NCBI RefSeq assembly: GCF_000708595.2
Contig: NZ_JARP01000001.1
Coordinates: 186,001-250,000 of the forward strand
Reading direction: 5' to 3'
Source of the DNA: Flavobacterium sp. KJJ
GTDB taxonomy: Bacteria; Bacteroidota; Bacteroidia; Flavobacteriales; Flavobacteriaceae
DNA: 64,000 nucleotides
Shown here: in pieces, positions 1-8,149 of the stretch
Layout: each line of letters starts with the position of its first letter
How positions within the stretch are numbered: position 1 is the stretch's first letter
Made by a program: the position numbers and the translations under genes
Notes under the pieces: model-generated
What the model saw: only the letters and a program-made list of their open reading frames with translations
What the model was told of the DNA's origin: nothing
Databases searched by the model: none

Positions 1-191
1 CTTGGCAAAGTCGCCATGATATAAGCCTTGTCGTCTATAGTAACATCTTCTAAACCAATTATTTTTAGCTCTTCAACTAATTTATTGGCAAGATTCCATT
101 GTTTTTTAGTACTTGGTGTAGTTTTAGAATTTGGGTCTGACTCAGTATCAATTGTTACATAACTGATAAATCGATCTATAATATGTTGCAT
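1..191 (-). CDS. pepT: Peptidase T, N-terminal fragment
   Basis: Only the first 63 or so codons are in the window; the gene runs off the left edge. The visible N-terminus starts MQHIIDRFISYV and continues TIDTESDPNS, which matches the conserved start of the M20 family tripeptide aminopeptidase PepT. That enzyme is a cytosolic zinc peptidase that removes the N-terminal residue from tripeptides. The catalytic and metal-binding residues lie outside the window, so activity cannot be judged. The ATG at 191 is the only plausible start. The family call rests on the N-terminal sequence alone. Confidence 0.85.
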   Translation of the reverse strand, partial: MQHIIDRFISYVTIDTESDPNSKTTPSTKKQWNLANKLVEELKIIGLEDVTIDDKAYIMATLP

Positions 192-257
192 TTTTTATTT
201 TTTAGGCAAATATAAACAAATATCCAGGCGTTTTTAAGCTTCAAATTATAGAATAGT

Positions 258-1388
258 TTATTGCACGCATCTAAAACCAATATGATTCGCAGGCGACTTA
301 TAATCTCCTTTTCCTCTTGTGCCCACCATATAACGGGTACAATATTGATCTGTACATAAGAATGATCCGCCCCGCTGTACTTTTTTAGGAAGATTGGGTT
401 CACCCGGATCGTATGAAGATTCTGGGCCTTTGGGATTTTTTACAACCTCACCATTTTGGCTTGAAACAGTGTAATAATCAGCAGTGTACCAGTCATTTGT
501 CCATTCCCAAACATTTCCCCCAATATCATAAAGACCATAACCATTTGGTGCAAATTGCGCTGTTGGTGCAATTCCGATATAACCGTCCTCACCAGTATCT
601 CCTTTTTCAATCGGAAAATGGCCTTGATAAATATTAGCTTGAAATTTTCCTTTAGGTTTTAAAGTATTTCCCCACGCGTACAGTTCTCCAGTTTTTCCGC
701 CTCGAGCTGCAAATTCCCATTCTGCTTCTGTCGGCAGTCTTTTTCCGGCCCATTTAGCGTAAGCCGCGGCATCATCATAAGACACCTGGACTACAGGATA
801 ATTGCCTCTGCCTTTTATAGAACTTCCAGCTCCTTCAGGATGTCTCCAGTCGGCACCTTTTACATAAGTCCACCATTGCATATAATTATTCAGATCTACT
901 TTTGCAGGAGTAGGAGTAAAAACGGCTGATCCGGCTACTAAATTTTCTAAAGGTGCATCAGGATATTCTTCATGTGTAGGTGCTTTTTCAGCTAATGTTA
1001 CATAGCCTGTTGCTTTCACAAAAGCTTCAAACTGATCGTTTGTAACTTCTGTTTTATCCATATAGTAGCCATCTACATAAACCCTATGTATTGGCGCTGC
1101 ATCTTTTGTAACGCCTTTTATGCTGCATAAACTTTCATCTTCCACATTACTTCCCATTGAAAATTCGCCGCCAGGAATCCAAACCATTCCCTTTGGGGCT
1201 TTTCCGGCAGGAGTGTTTTTATTTTCGATTGTAGGTTTAAACAAAGAAGATCCTGAAGTATTTGGAGTTTCTGCACAATCCATTGCTGCTAACTTTTGTT
1301 TAGGAACAATAAGTTTAGTATAACTGTAAGCAATAGTTATAATGGAGATTGTAAGTATTGCAAAAATCCAATAAGTTTTAGTTTTCAT
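258..1388 (-). CDS. Formylglycine-generating enzyme family protein (SUMF1/FGE-sulfatase fold)
   Basis: 376 residues with an N-terminal membrane anchor or signal (residues 5-25, ITIAYSYTKL region), so probably exported and tethered. The FGE-sulfatase domain covers about residues 65-376: the start GMVWIPGGEFSMGS, the middle RLPTEAEWEFAARGG and GGNVWEWTNDWY, and the end HIGFRC. The C-terminal block GGSFLCTDQYCTRY holds two cysteines five residues apart (about 345 and 350), as in the catalytic pair of true formylglycine-generating enzymes, which oxidise a sulfatase Cys to formylglycine. Many bacterial members of this fold lack the pair (for example GldJ/GldK-type gliding lipoproteins), so its presence favours real enzymatic activity. 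No sulfatase gene is in the window. It sits downstream of the DUF6515 gene with a strong terminator between them, so it has its own transcript. Confidence 0.85.
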   Translation of the reverse strand: MKTKTYWIFAILTISIITIAYSYTKLIVPKQKLAAMDCAETPNTSGSSLFKPTIENKNTPAGKAPKGMVWIPGGEFSMGSNVEDESLCSIKGVTKDAAPIHRVYVDGYYMDKTEVTNDQFEAFVKATGYVTLAEKAPTHEEYPDAPLENLVAGSAVFTPTPAKVDLNNYMQWWTYVKGADWRHPEGAGSSIKGRGNYPVVQVSYDDAAAYAKWAGKRLPTEAEWEFAARGGKTGELYAWGNTLKPKGKFQANIYQGHFPIEKGDTGEDGYIGIAPTAQFAPNGYGLYDIGGNVWEWTNDWYTADYYTVSSQNGEVVKNPKGPESSYDPGEPNLPKKVQRGGSFLCTDQYCTRYMVGTRGKGDYKSPANHIGFRCVQ

Positions 1389-1437
1389 TGTAGATTTATT
1401 TTATAGGGTAGTGGTTGTCAATTAATAAGATAAAATT

Positions 1438-1480
1438 AAAAAAAATAACCTTATCAAACTCTATTTATTTGATAAGGTTA
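1438..1480 (-). terminator. Rho-independent terminator of the DUF6515 gene
   Basis: A perfect 13-bp stem: TAACCTTATCAAA at 1446-1458 pairs with TTTGATAAGGTTA at 1468-1480. On the minus strand it is followed by a run of eight T. It lies 9 bp past the stop of the DUF6515 gene. Confidence 0.9.
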
Positions 1481-1488
1481 CTATTGTT

Positions 1489-2454
1489 TTATTTATCTTC
1501 CTCTACGAGAACAACTTCATATTTAGATTTACCATCAACTTGAATCGGCTGGTAGTAGGTTTCACCAAATTTTACGTATTTGACATCTCCAATAGTTACT
1601 TCTTTACCTCCTTCGGGTAAATTTTCTACAATAGTTCCTGCTGTTGGAGGAACGACTTTGTAGGAGCTTCCGTCTTTTTCGTAATAGGTGCCTCCATAAT
1701 AATAATTATTGACGGTTCCAGTATTGACCGTTTCAGCCCCGCTCGGAATATTATTGACTGTTCCTCCCACTGGTGCGGGTACAGCTGTGTAACCTCCATT
1801 TGATGGAGCATACCAAACGCCTTGATCATAATGATATTGTGTACTTTCTACGCTAACTACAATTGCTGTAACGGCTAAAGTAGCAACAAAAAATCCCCAA
1901 GGATGCCAAACTGGTCCCCAATAATAAGGATGGTAAGGATGAAAATAGTAGGGATGAAATGTATTATATCTATAACCGCCATATCTATAAGGAGGACGTG
2001 TGTATATTACAGTGTTTCTTCTGACTACCGTATTATGATTGTTATTAATAGTAATGTCTCGGCTTCTGTCAACATTAATGTTATTTCTATTAACAGTATT
2101 GCCACTAATATTAGTGTTTCTATTACCGGTGTTGTTTCTGTTTACATTATTTGAGTTTCTGTTGTTATTTGCAATTTTAGAGTTAGAGCCTGTAGAGGGT
2201 CTACTAATTTGGGTTCCAGAGCCATTTGATCCAGGTCTATTTGCTGTAGTTGGTCTGTTAATACCTGAACTGCCAGACGTTCTGCTTACAGCAGGTCTTG
2301 ATTGAGTAGCGGGTCTTGATATTGTGCCTCCGCCTCTTCGTGCTCCACCGCCTCCGCCGCGATGTTGTGCTATACTATCAATTGAAATCAAAAAAAATGA
2401 TCCCATTAGGCATGCAAGTGCTGTTTTTCTAAGAGTTTTTTTTATGTTTTTCAT
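1489..2454 (-). CDS. DUF6515 family exported protein, Gly/Arg/Asn-rich
   Basis: 321 residues from the ATG at 2454; an in-frame extension to 2523 exists, but only this start puts a signal peptide (KTLRKTALACLMGSFFLI, cleavage near SIAQ) at the N-terminus. After the signal comes a low-complexity stretch of about 130 residues: first Gly/Arg (HRGGGGGARRGGG), then repeated SRP/NRP, then a long Asn-rich run with many NRN and NNN. Next are an aromatic Tyr/His/Pro segment (about 155-185), one hydrophobic helix (GFFVATLAVTAIVVSV) and a C-terminal domain with three beta-rich repeats around Y-Y-G-x-T-Y-Y, typical of DUF6515. Function unknown; I infer an envelope protein with a disordered spacer. It is transcribed alone and ends at a strong terminator. 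Confidence 0.8.
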   Translation of the reverse strand: MKNIKKTLRKTALACLMGSFFLISIDSIAQHRGGGGGARRGGGTISRPATQSRPAVSRTSGSSGINRPTTANRPGSNGSGTQISRPSTGSNSKIANNNRNSNNVNRNNTGNRNTNISGNTVNRNNINVDRSRDITINNNHNTVVRRNTVIYTRPPYRYGGYRYNTFHPYYFHPYHPYYWGPVWHPWGFFVATLAVTAIVVSVESTQYHYDQGVWYAPSNGGYTAVPAPVGGTVNNIPSGAETVNTGTVNNYYYGGTYYEKDGSSYKVVPPTAGTIVENLPEGGKEVTIGDVKYVKFGETYYQPIQVDGKSKYEVVLVEEDK

Positions 2455-2609
2455 TTTCAGTGTTTTATGTTCATTAAAATTATTAAAAAAAATTAAGAAT
2501 GCTTTATAAAAATCCAAAATCATTTCATACTAAATGATAAAAATTCTATTATAATTGTTGCAAATACAATACCATTTTGTTTTTAATAATTTGATTTTTA
2601 ATTGTTTAT

Positions 2610-3830
2610 CTATAATGAAATATCCCACTGTATTCTAAAACGCCATCCTTGAGCAAGTGGCAGCGTTTTATCCTGATAATCAAAATAGCTTACTTCTGAA
2701 GTGAGTTTGTTTTTGTGGCCTTTAAAGAACCAGTTAAAGGCTAAAGTACTCTCGTTTTGCAGATTATCTCTTATATCATTATTCGGTCTATAAGTAGCAA
2801 ATCTTCCGGCCATTTCTAAATGTTTGGGCCACCAGTTAAAGGTATTGTGAAAAAAATAACCAGCTTGAGCATAATATCCTTTTAAGGTGGTAGTCTTATC
2901 GTTATCCAGTTTATCAATGATGTATTTGGTATGCCATTCGCTTTGCCACGAAAAGCCACGGTACATAAAAGCAGTTTCAAAATTCCACTGATTAACGCGA
3001 TATTGACCAGGTGAACCATTTTCATAACCTTCCAGCGAACCTCCTCCAGATTGCGAAAATCGAGTATACGGACTTCGGTTTGTCAGTGCCGAAAAGGCAA
3101 TAATGGGAGTTGGTTTTTTGTGGAATTCTATATCGCTTCCTTCAAAGTCCAGAAATCTTCCTAGAAAATTCCATTGTGCTCTTCCAAAATACATTAGGTT
3201 ATTGTCATCATTTGCGGTATTTCCTCTTCCTGTTCCTGTTAGTGCGGCGGCCCAATAATTAAAATCAGTAATACCGCTTCCTTTAAGATGACCGTATATT
3301 TCAACGCCCATTTGTCTGTCTGCCGTAAAAGGGCGATTAATTAAAGATCGATCTACGGTTTGCTGTTCACCGCTGCTGATAAAACGTTCACGGGTAAATT
3401 CGACTTTCCATTGGCCGGCTTTAAAACTTAACCATTCCCATTTTTCGACCATAATTCTAAAATCAAGCAAATTAGATTGACTGAGTTCATATTCCCAATA
3501 ATATTTCAGCCAAGGTTCAAATGCGTGGCCGCCTACTTTTAGTCGCGCGCGGTTTATTTTAAAAGTTGTTTTTTTATCCTGACTATAATCATCATACGTT
3601 AACGGATCTGTATCGTTTGGCGTAGAAAATCGAAACTGCAATCGGCTTTGTAATTGAAAAAGAAATTTATTGTCTTTGGTTCTAAGTTCAATTCCTTTAC
3701 TTCCATAACTGACATTGATTAATTTGGTTGTGTCTTTTTCCAGCTGTGTCCATCCATTTTGACTTAATAGCAGTATTAAGACTGACAGAAGATTTTTTGA
3801 AATACGAATTAATATGCTGGTTTTATACAT
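2610..3830 (-). CDS. Outer-membrane porin, phosphate-selective O/P-like
   Basis: 406 residues with a signal peptide (hydrophobic LLSVLILLLSQNGWTQ). The mature part is a chain of amphipathic beta-strands with alternating aromatics, including FQLQSRLQFRFS, INRARLKVGGHAFEPWLKYYWEYELSQ split over two strands, and a C-terminal strand WRFRIQWDISL. The sequence INRARLKVGGHAF and the pattern QWKVEFTRERFISSGEQQ are typical of the phosphate-selective porin O/P family in Bacteroidota. It should form an outer-membrane channel for anions or small solutes; the substrate cannot be read from sequence. No phosphate-uptake gene sits beside it. Confidence 0.8.
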   Translation of the reverse strand: MYKTSILIRISKNLLSVLILLLSQNGWTQLEKDTTKLINVSYGSKGIELRTKDNKFLFQLQSRLQFRFSTPNDTDPLTYDDYSQDKKTTFKINRARLKVGGHAFEPWLKYYWEYELSQSNLLDFRIMVEKWEWLSFKAGQWKVEFTRERFISSGEQQTVDRSLINRPFTADRQMGVEIYGHLKGSGITDFNYWAAALTGTGRGNTANDDNNLMYFGRAQWNFLGRFLDFEGSDIEFHKKPTPIIAFSALTNRSPYTRFSQSGGGSLEGYENGSPGQYRVNQWNFETAFMYRGFSWQSEWHTKYIIDKLDNDKTTTLKGYYAQAGYFFHNTFNWWPKHLEMAGRFATYRPNNDIRDNLQNESTLAFNWFFKGHKNKLTSEVSYFDYQDKTLPLAQGWRFRIQWDISL

Positions 3831-4059
3831 ATTCTTACTTTAAATTTATTTTCTATTTCCTTCGTAATTTTTTTGCTTCAAAAGCAATTCATTATTTAAA
3901 TCACCCACAATTTGAAATAAATTTTTTCTTAAATATTTCAAAATTAGGTATAAATAGATTTTACAAGTCTTTGTAAAGGTTTGACTTTGTTTCATTTTAT
4001 AATTTGCAACGTCTTATAATTTGTTTTTATAAAAACGAGTGTCTTTCAAGTATTATAAT

Positions 4060-4067
4060 TAAATTTG
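4060..4067 (+). promoter_or_regulatory. Probable -7 box of pyrD
   Basis: TAAATTTG matches the Bacteroidota -7 consensus TAnnTTTG, 28 bp before the pyrD ATG. It overlaps an upstream in-frame TTG, which argues that the ATG at 4095 is the true start. No clear -33 TTG is present. Confidence 0.5.
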
Positions 4068-4094
4068 CAACCGAAAAAACAACACAGCTTTCTT

Positions 4095-5129
4095 ATGTAT
4101 AAATTGATAATTCGTCCGATACTTTTTTGGTTTGATCCAGAAGAAGTACATTACTTTACTTTTTCATTTGTTAGATTCATTTCAAAAATTCCTGGCGTTT
4201 CCTCAATCATAAGATCTATTTATGATGTTAAAGATTCTCGATTAGAGAGAGAAGTTTTCGGAATTAAATTTAAAAATCCAGTTGGACTTGCGGCAGGATT
4301 TGATAAAGATGCCAAGCTGTACAAAGAACTTTCTGATTTTGGTTTTGGTTTTATAGAAATAGGAACCGTAACGCCTGTTGGTCAAGAAGGAAATCCTAAA
4401 AAACGTTTATTTCGTTTAAAAGAAGATCAGGCAATTATTAACCGAATGGGTTTTAATAACGGTGGCGTTTTGGAAGCTGTAGAACGTTTGAAGAAGAATT
4501 CAGGAATTTTGATTGGAGGAAATATTGGAAAAAACAAAGTGACTCCAAATGAAAATGCCGTAGACGATTATATCATTTGTTTTGATGCGCTTTTCGATCA
4601 TGTAGATTATTTTGTAGTAAATGTAAGCTCTCCAAATACACCAAATTTAAGAGCACTACAAGACAAAGAACCTTTGACAGCTTTACTTCAAACATTGCAG
4701 AATAGAAATGTAGAAAAGCAAAAAATAAGTACTCAAAAAATAAAGCCGATTCTTTTAAAAATTGCTCCAGATCTTACAGACGAGCAATTATTAGATATTA
4801 TTGATATTGTAAAAACAACTCAGATTGCAGGTGTAATCGCTACAAATACAACAATTTCAAGAGATGGTTTACAATCTCAAAACCAATCAGAAATGGGTGG
4901 ATTATCTGGAAAACCATTAACAAAACGTTCTACAGAAGTAATTCGTTTTCTTTCGGAAAAAAGTAATCGAGCATTCCCAATTATTGGAGTAGGAGGAATT
5001 CATTCTGCAGATGATGCTATCGAAAAACTAAACGCTGGTGCAAGTTTAGTACAATTGTATACAGGATTTATTTATGAAGGTCCAGCGTTGATTAAGGCAA
5101 TAAATAAAAAAGTTTTAGGGCAATTGTAA
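4095..5129 (+). CDS. pyrD: Dihydroorotate dehydrogenase (quinone), class 2
   Basis: 344 residues. Oxidises dihydroorotate to orotate in pyrimidine synthesis, passing electrons through FMN to membrane quinone. The N-terminal helix region ([20 protein letters not shown]) is the membrane-associating extension of class 2 enzymes. Core motifs are [38 protein letters not shown], the [12 protein letters not shown] segment carrying the class 2 catalytic Ser, and the FMN-binding end [10 protein letters not shown]...[10 protein letters not shown]. An in-frame TTG at 4065 would add ten residues but lies in the promoter. Its last 15 bases overlap the 3' end of the convergent DUF3307 gene. Confidence 0.97.
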   Translation: MYKLIIRPILFWFDPEEVHYFTFSFVRFISKIPGVSSIIRSIYDVKDSRLEREVFGIKFKNPVGLAAGFDKDAKLYKELSDFGFGFIEIGTVTPVGQEGNPKKRLFRLKEDQAIINRMGFNNGGVLEAVERLKKNSGILIGGNIGKNKVTPNENAVDDYIICFDALFDHVDYFVVNVSSPNTPNLRALQDKEPLTALLQTLQNRNVEKQKISTQKIKPILLKIAPDLTDEQLLDIIDIVKTTQIAGVIATNTTISRDGLQSQNQSEMGGLSGKPLTKRSTEVIRFLSEKSNRAFPIIGVGGIHSADDAIEKLNAGASLVQLYTGFIYEGPALIKAINKKVLGQL

Positions 5130-5831
5130 AAGCAGTGCCTGAACAATTAATCCAACAACTATTGCGATTCCAAAACTGATTAAAGTACCAATCAAAACAT
5201 ATTCGGTCAGTTTTCGGTCTTTGGCTTCTTTTAAATCTCCAAATCTAAAAATAGATTTAGCAGCTAATAAAAATCCGATTGCTTCAAAATGCCCGGTCAA
5301 GATAAAACCGAATACGAATAAACGTTCTAATATGCCAATGTAGTTTCCTGCGCTGGCAAGCGAGTTGTCCTTGTGGCTATTTTCGTTTTCAGGACTCCAG
5401 ATTGAAATTATGGTTTTAATAAAAATTGAAGTTGGTTTTGTAACCAATAAAATTCCAGTTGCTAAAATCCAAAATTCGTTATCTTGCCAAAAATAGATAA
5501 TGCCTTTGTTTTGATAGAGTAATACAATTCCAATTAAAATCAAAATATGTGCAATTTGATCTGCCACAAACCAAGTGCGTTTTGTTTTTTTCTTCTGAAA
5601 ATTTAATTTGATTAAATCAATAATGCCATGCGTAACGGCAATTAAAATCGCATAGGGAATAAACTCGATTTCTCCAGCTAAAACTGCAGCTAAAACACCA
5701 TGCAATAAAATATGAAGATACAAGTAAATACTTTTGTGTTTTTTTGTTTCTTTATCAGCAACCCAAGAGTTGGGCTGCCAGATAAAATCTCCTAATAAAT
5801 GAGCTAAAAGCAGTTTTATAAATAAAATCAT
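5115..5831 (-). CDS. DUF3307 integral membrane protein
   Basis: 238 residues, mostly hydrophobic, with about six membrane segments. The N-terminus [21 protein letters not shown] with the following LHILLHG and HGIIDLIKL is the DUF3307 signature: spaced His/Asp pairs at membrane ends. Function of the family is unknown. Its start overlaps the stop of the SatD gene by four bases (ATGA), so the two are almost certainly cotranslated, and DUF3307 and SatD genes are also found paired in other Bacteroidota as far as I recall. I infer that the membrane protein is the partner or output of SatD. The last codons overlap convergent pyrD by 15 bases. Confidence 0.85.
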   Translation of the reverse strand: MILFIKLLLAHLLGDFIWQPNSWVADKETKKHKSIYLYLHILLHGVLAAVLAGEIEFIPYAILIAVTHGIIDLIKLNFQKKKTKRTWFVADQIAHILILIGIVLLYQNKGIIYFWQDNEFWILATGILLVTKPTSIFIKTIISIWSPENENSHKDNSLASAGNYIGILERLFVFGFILTGHFEAIGFLLAAKSIFRFGDLKEAKDRKLTEYVLIGTLISFGIAIVVGLIVQALLLQLP

Positions 5832-6442
5832 GAGGCTGTAATTTGTTTTATTTGTGCTCTAAAATAACGATCTAAATTCATAACCAAATCAAACTGAGCG
5901 CGTTTTTGTCTGCGGCTCACTGCAGCCTGATTAATGCCTAATTTTTGTCCCAATTCTTCTTGCGATAAAGTTGGGTTTTCTATGGCTACAGCTACAAATT
6001 CTGCTGCTTGCACAAGCCAGCTGTCCATAAAAGTTAATGCCAGCTGGAGCATTAAGTTTATTTTTTCATCAATACTATAGTCGCCAGTTCTCATTGCCAA
6101 CGTTACTTTTTGTTTTTTTAAAGTTTCAAAAAGCTCGCCTGAATGTATAAAGGCTGTTCCATTGCTTTCAGATATTTTTTCGGCGCTGTGTGTTTTATCT
6201 CCAAACCCAATACTCATTCGGGCATCTAATTTTTTTGCTTTTAAATGCGCTTTTATTAAAATAGCAGACAACAATGCTTCTTGAGGATTTTTTATTTCGA
6301 TTTGAAATTCATCACCTCTGTAAACTTCCCATTGACTAGGTGTTTCGCCAAACGGAGATAAGATTTTTTTTAAATCTTCTACCCAGTCTTTTGATTTTTG
6401 TTTTCTCGAATCGATGATATCACCAGTAATTACGCTTGTCAT
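5828..6442 (-). CDS. SatD family protein with C-terminal HTH
   Basis: 204 residues. The N-terminal part has VITGDIIDSRK (Asp8, Asp11), VYRGDEFQIEI (Asp44, Glu45), and RMSIGFGD followed by the Ser/Gly-rich SNGTAFIHSGELFE. This order of an acidic strand motif, a GDE(F) hairpin and an SIG-type strand resembles class III nucleotide cyclase and GGDEF palm domains; that likeness is my inference, not an established SatD function. The C-terminal 45 residues (LSQEELGQKLGINQAAVSRRQKRA) form a clear helix-turn-helix, so it may bind DNA. The gene starts 37 bp from four phased palindromes that are likely operators for this protein. A TATATTTG box at 6448-6455 lies just before the ATG. Named after streptococcal SatD, whose role is poorly known. 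Confidence 0.85.
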   Translation of the reverse strand: MTSVITGDIIDSRKQKSKDWVEDLKKILSPFGETPSQWEVYRGDEFQIEIKNPQEALLSAILIKAHLKAKKLDARMSIGFGDKTHSAEKISESNGTAFIHSGELFETLKKQKVTLAMRTGDYSIDEKINLMLQLALTFMDSWLVQAAEFVAVAIENPTLSQEELGQKLGINQAAVSRRQKRAQFDLVMNLDRYFRAQIKQITAS

Positions 6443-6478
6443 AGTTTCAAATATAATTAAAAATAAATTAAGTTTTGA

Positions 6479-6582
6479 TATTACAAATATACGTAATAAA
6501 ATTAATTATTACGGTTTTCAGTAATATTTATAATTATTACGGTTTTCAGTAATAATTATTTGTATTACGATATTTGGTAATA
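6479..6582. promoter_or_regulatory. Array of four phased palindromic operators
   Basis: Four copies of TATTAC-N8-GTAATA at 6479-6498, 6507-6526, 6535-6554 and 6563-6582. All eight half-sites are perfect and the start-to-start distance is exactly 28 bp each time. The spacer is GGTTTTCA in the two middle copies and differs in the outer ones. The array fills the 214-bp gap between divergent SatD and HMG-CoA lyase genes. A TATATTTG -7-like box on the minus strand (6484-6491) lies inside the first site. Dimeric HTH binding and autoregulation by SatD are inferred. Confidence 0.8.
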
Positions 6583-6656
6583 TTTCAATTTATGAAAATT
6601 ATAGCTTTTATTTCTTTAAAAAAGAAACTAACTTAGCCTTCACTAAAGAATAAGCT

Positions 6657-7523
6657 TTGAATAAAGAAATCAAAATTATCGAATGTCCGCGCGATGCCAT
6701 GCAAGGTATCAAAACTTTTATTCCGACTAAAAATAAGGTTTCGTACATACAAGCTTTGCTACGAGTAGGTTTTGATACTATTGATTTTGGAAGTTTTGTG
6801 TCTCCAAAAGCGATTCCGCAAATGCAGGACACTGCCGAAGTTTTGGCACAGCTTGATCTTTCGCAGACTACAAGCAAATTGCTGGCTATAATTGCCAATA
6901 CGCAAGGCGCTGCGCAGGCTTCAGAACATGAGCCAATTCAATATTTAGGTTTTCCTTTTTCGATATCTGAGAACTTTCAGATGCGAAATACACATAAAAC
7001 AATTGCTGAATCTTTAGTAACACTTCAGGAAATTCTTGAAATCGCCGATAAAAAAAACAAAGAAGTAGTTACCTATCTTTCAATGGGTTTCGGTAATCCG
7101 TATGGAGATCCGTGGAATGTTGAAATTGTGGGCGAATGGACAGAAAGACTTTCTAAAATGGGCGTAAAAATATTGTCGCTTTCAGATACTGTTGGAAGTT
7201 CTACACCGGAAGTTATTACGTATTTATTTTCAAATTTAATTTCGAAATATCCTCAGATTGAATTTGGCGCACATTTGCATACAACACCAAACAGTTGGTT
7301 CGAAAAAATAGATGCAGCACATAAAGCAGGATGTACGCGATTTGATGGTGCTGTTCAAGGGTTTGGCGGATGCCCAATGGCGACTGATAAATTGACGGGA
7401 AATATGCCTACGGAGAAACTTATCTCTTATTTTACGGCCAATAAAAAAACAACGGGCTTAAATTCGTTAAGTTTTGAAAGCGCTTACAACGAAGCATCAA
7501 AATTGTTCGGGAAGTTTCATTAA
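6657..7523 (+). CDS. mvaB: Hydroxymethylglutaryl-CoA lyase
   Basis: 288 residues, TIM-barrel of the DRE/HMGL family. Cleaves HMG-CoA to acetoacetate and acetyl-CoA in leucine and ketone-body breakdown. Motifs: IIECPRDAMQGIKTFIPT at the start (the RDAMQG form of the HMGL active-site segment), DTIDFGSFVSPKAIPQM, the HLHTT metal/substrate region, and FGGCPMATDKLTGNMPTE, which contains the catalytic Cys in GGCP and the downstream GN. The start is TTG; a stop codon (TAA) lies two codons before it and the next ATG is 14 codons inside a conserved motif, so TTG must be used. It is read away from the operator array and might be controlled by it. Confidence 0.92.
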   Translation: MNKEIKIIECPRDAMQGIKTFIPTKNKVSYIQALLRVGFDTIDFGSFVSPKAIPQMQDTAEVLAQLDLSQTTSKLLAIIANTQGAAQASEHEPIQYLGFPFSISENFQMRNTHKTIAESLVTLQEILEIADKKNKEVVTYLSMGFGNPYGDPWNVEIVGEWTERLSKMGVKILSLSDTVGSSTPEVITYLFSNLISKYPQIEFGAHLHTTPNSWFEKIDAAHKAGCTRFDGAVQGFGGCPMATDKLTGNMPTEKLISYFTANKKTTGLNSLSFESAYNEASKLFGKFH

Positions 7524-7597
7524 AAAGCAGTATATTTATTATCTTATGTAATAATCTTGAATAAAAAACGGTACCACTGACGTTTAATTTATTAATT

Positions 7598-8149
7598 ATG
7601 AGCGCAAACTTCTTAAATAGAATTAAAATTTTAGTATTTGCATGCTTGTTTTTTTCATGCTCGAGTGATTTAGATTTTGATCAGGTTAACGATCTAAAAT
7701 TAGAACCCGTTTTTGTAGCGAATCTGGCTTATTTTAATGTTCCTGCCAATCAGTTTTACGATAATGGAGCTGAACAGCAAATTGCATTTGATGTACAAGA
7801 CTTTGATGCCTTTAAAAAGAAATTCTTCAGGGATAACTTGGTTAAGGCAGAAATGGATTTTGAAATAGAAAATACTATTTCTAGAGCTTTTACCCTTAAT
7901 TTATTGCTTTTAAATGATAATGATGAAATTCTTCAAACCTTAACTTTTGAAGTTCCGGCTTATTCAGGAAGTTCTAATGTTATAAAATATCCTACTGAGG
8001 TTTTTGAAAACCAAAGATTAGCACTTTTAAAACAAACTACAAAAGTTGGTTTTTTTGTTAGAATGGCATCTGGACCTCCAATAAACGCGAATAGTTCAGG
8101 TAATTTAAAATTACGATCAAGTGCAACCGTTTATATGGAGATTGAATGA
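7598..8149 (+). CDS. Predicted lipoprotein, unknown function
   Basis: 183 residues. The N-terminus IKILVFACLFFSCSSDLDFD is a lipoprotein signal with the Cys of FFSC as the lipidation site. The rest (residues 25-183) is a soluble domain rich in beta-strands and Phe/Asp, for example FDVQDFDAFKKKFFRDN and FTLNLLLLNDNDEILQTLTF, that could be one immunoglobulin-like sandwich. I do not recognise a named family. The stop overlaps the start of the DUF5723 gene (ATGA), so the pair is one operon and the products probably act together at the outer membrane. Confidence 0.75.
   Translation: MSANFLNRIKILVFACLFFSCSSDLDFDQVNDLKLEPVFVANLAYFNVPANQFYDNGAEQQIAFDVQDFDAFKKKFFRDNLVKAEMDFEIENTISRAFTLNLLLLNDNDEILQTLTFEVPAYSGSSNVIKYPTEVFENQRLALLKQTTKVGFFVRMASGPPINANSSGNLKLRSSATVYMEIE

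Noticed and set aside
1626..2154. Plus- and minus-strand ORFs inside the DUF6515 gene
   Set aside because: They reflect repetitive Asn/Gly codons read in other frames.
6479..6582. CRISPR-like evenly spaced repeats
   Set aside because: The repeat unit is a 20-bp palindrome, spacers between units are 8 bp, and half-sites alone are conserved; no cas genes. It is an operator array.
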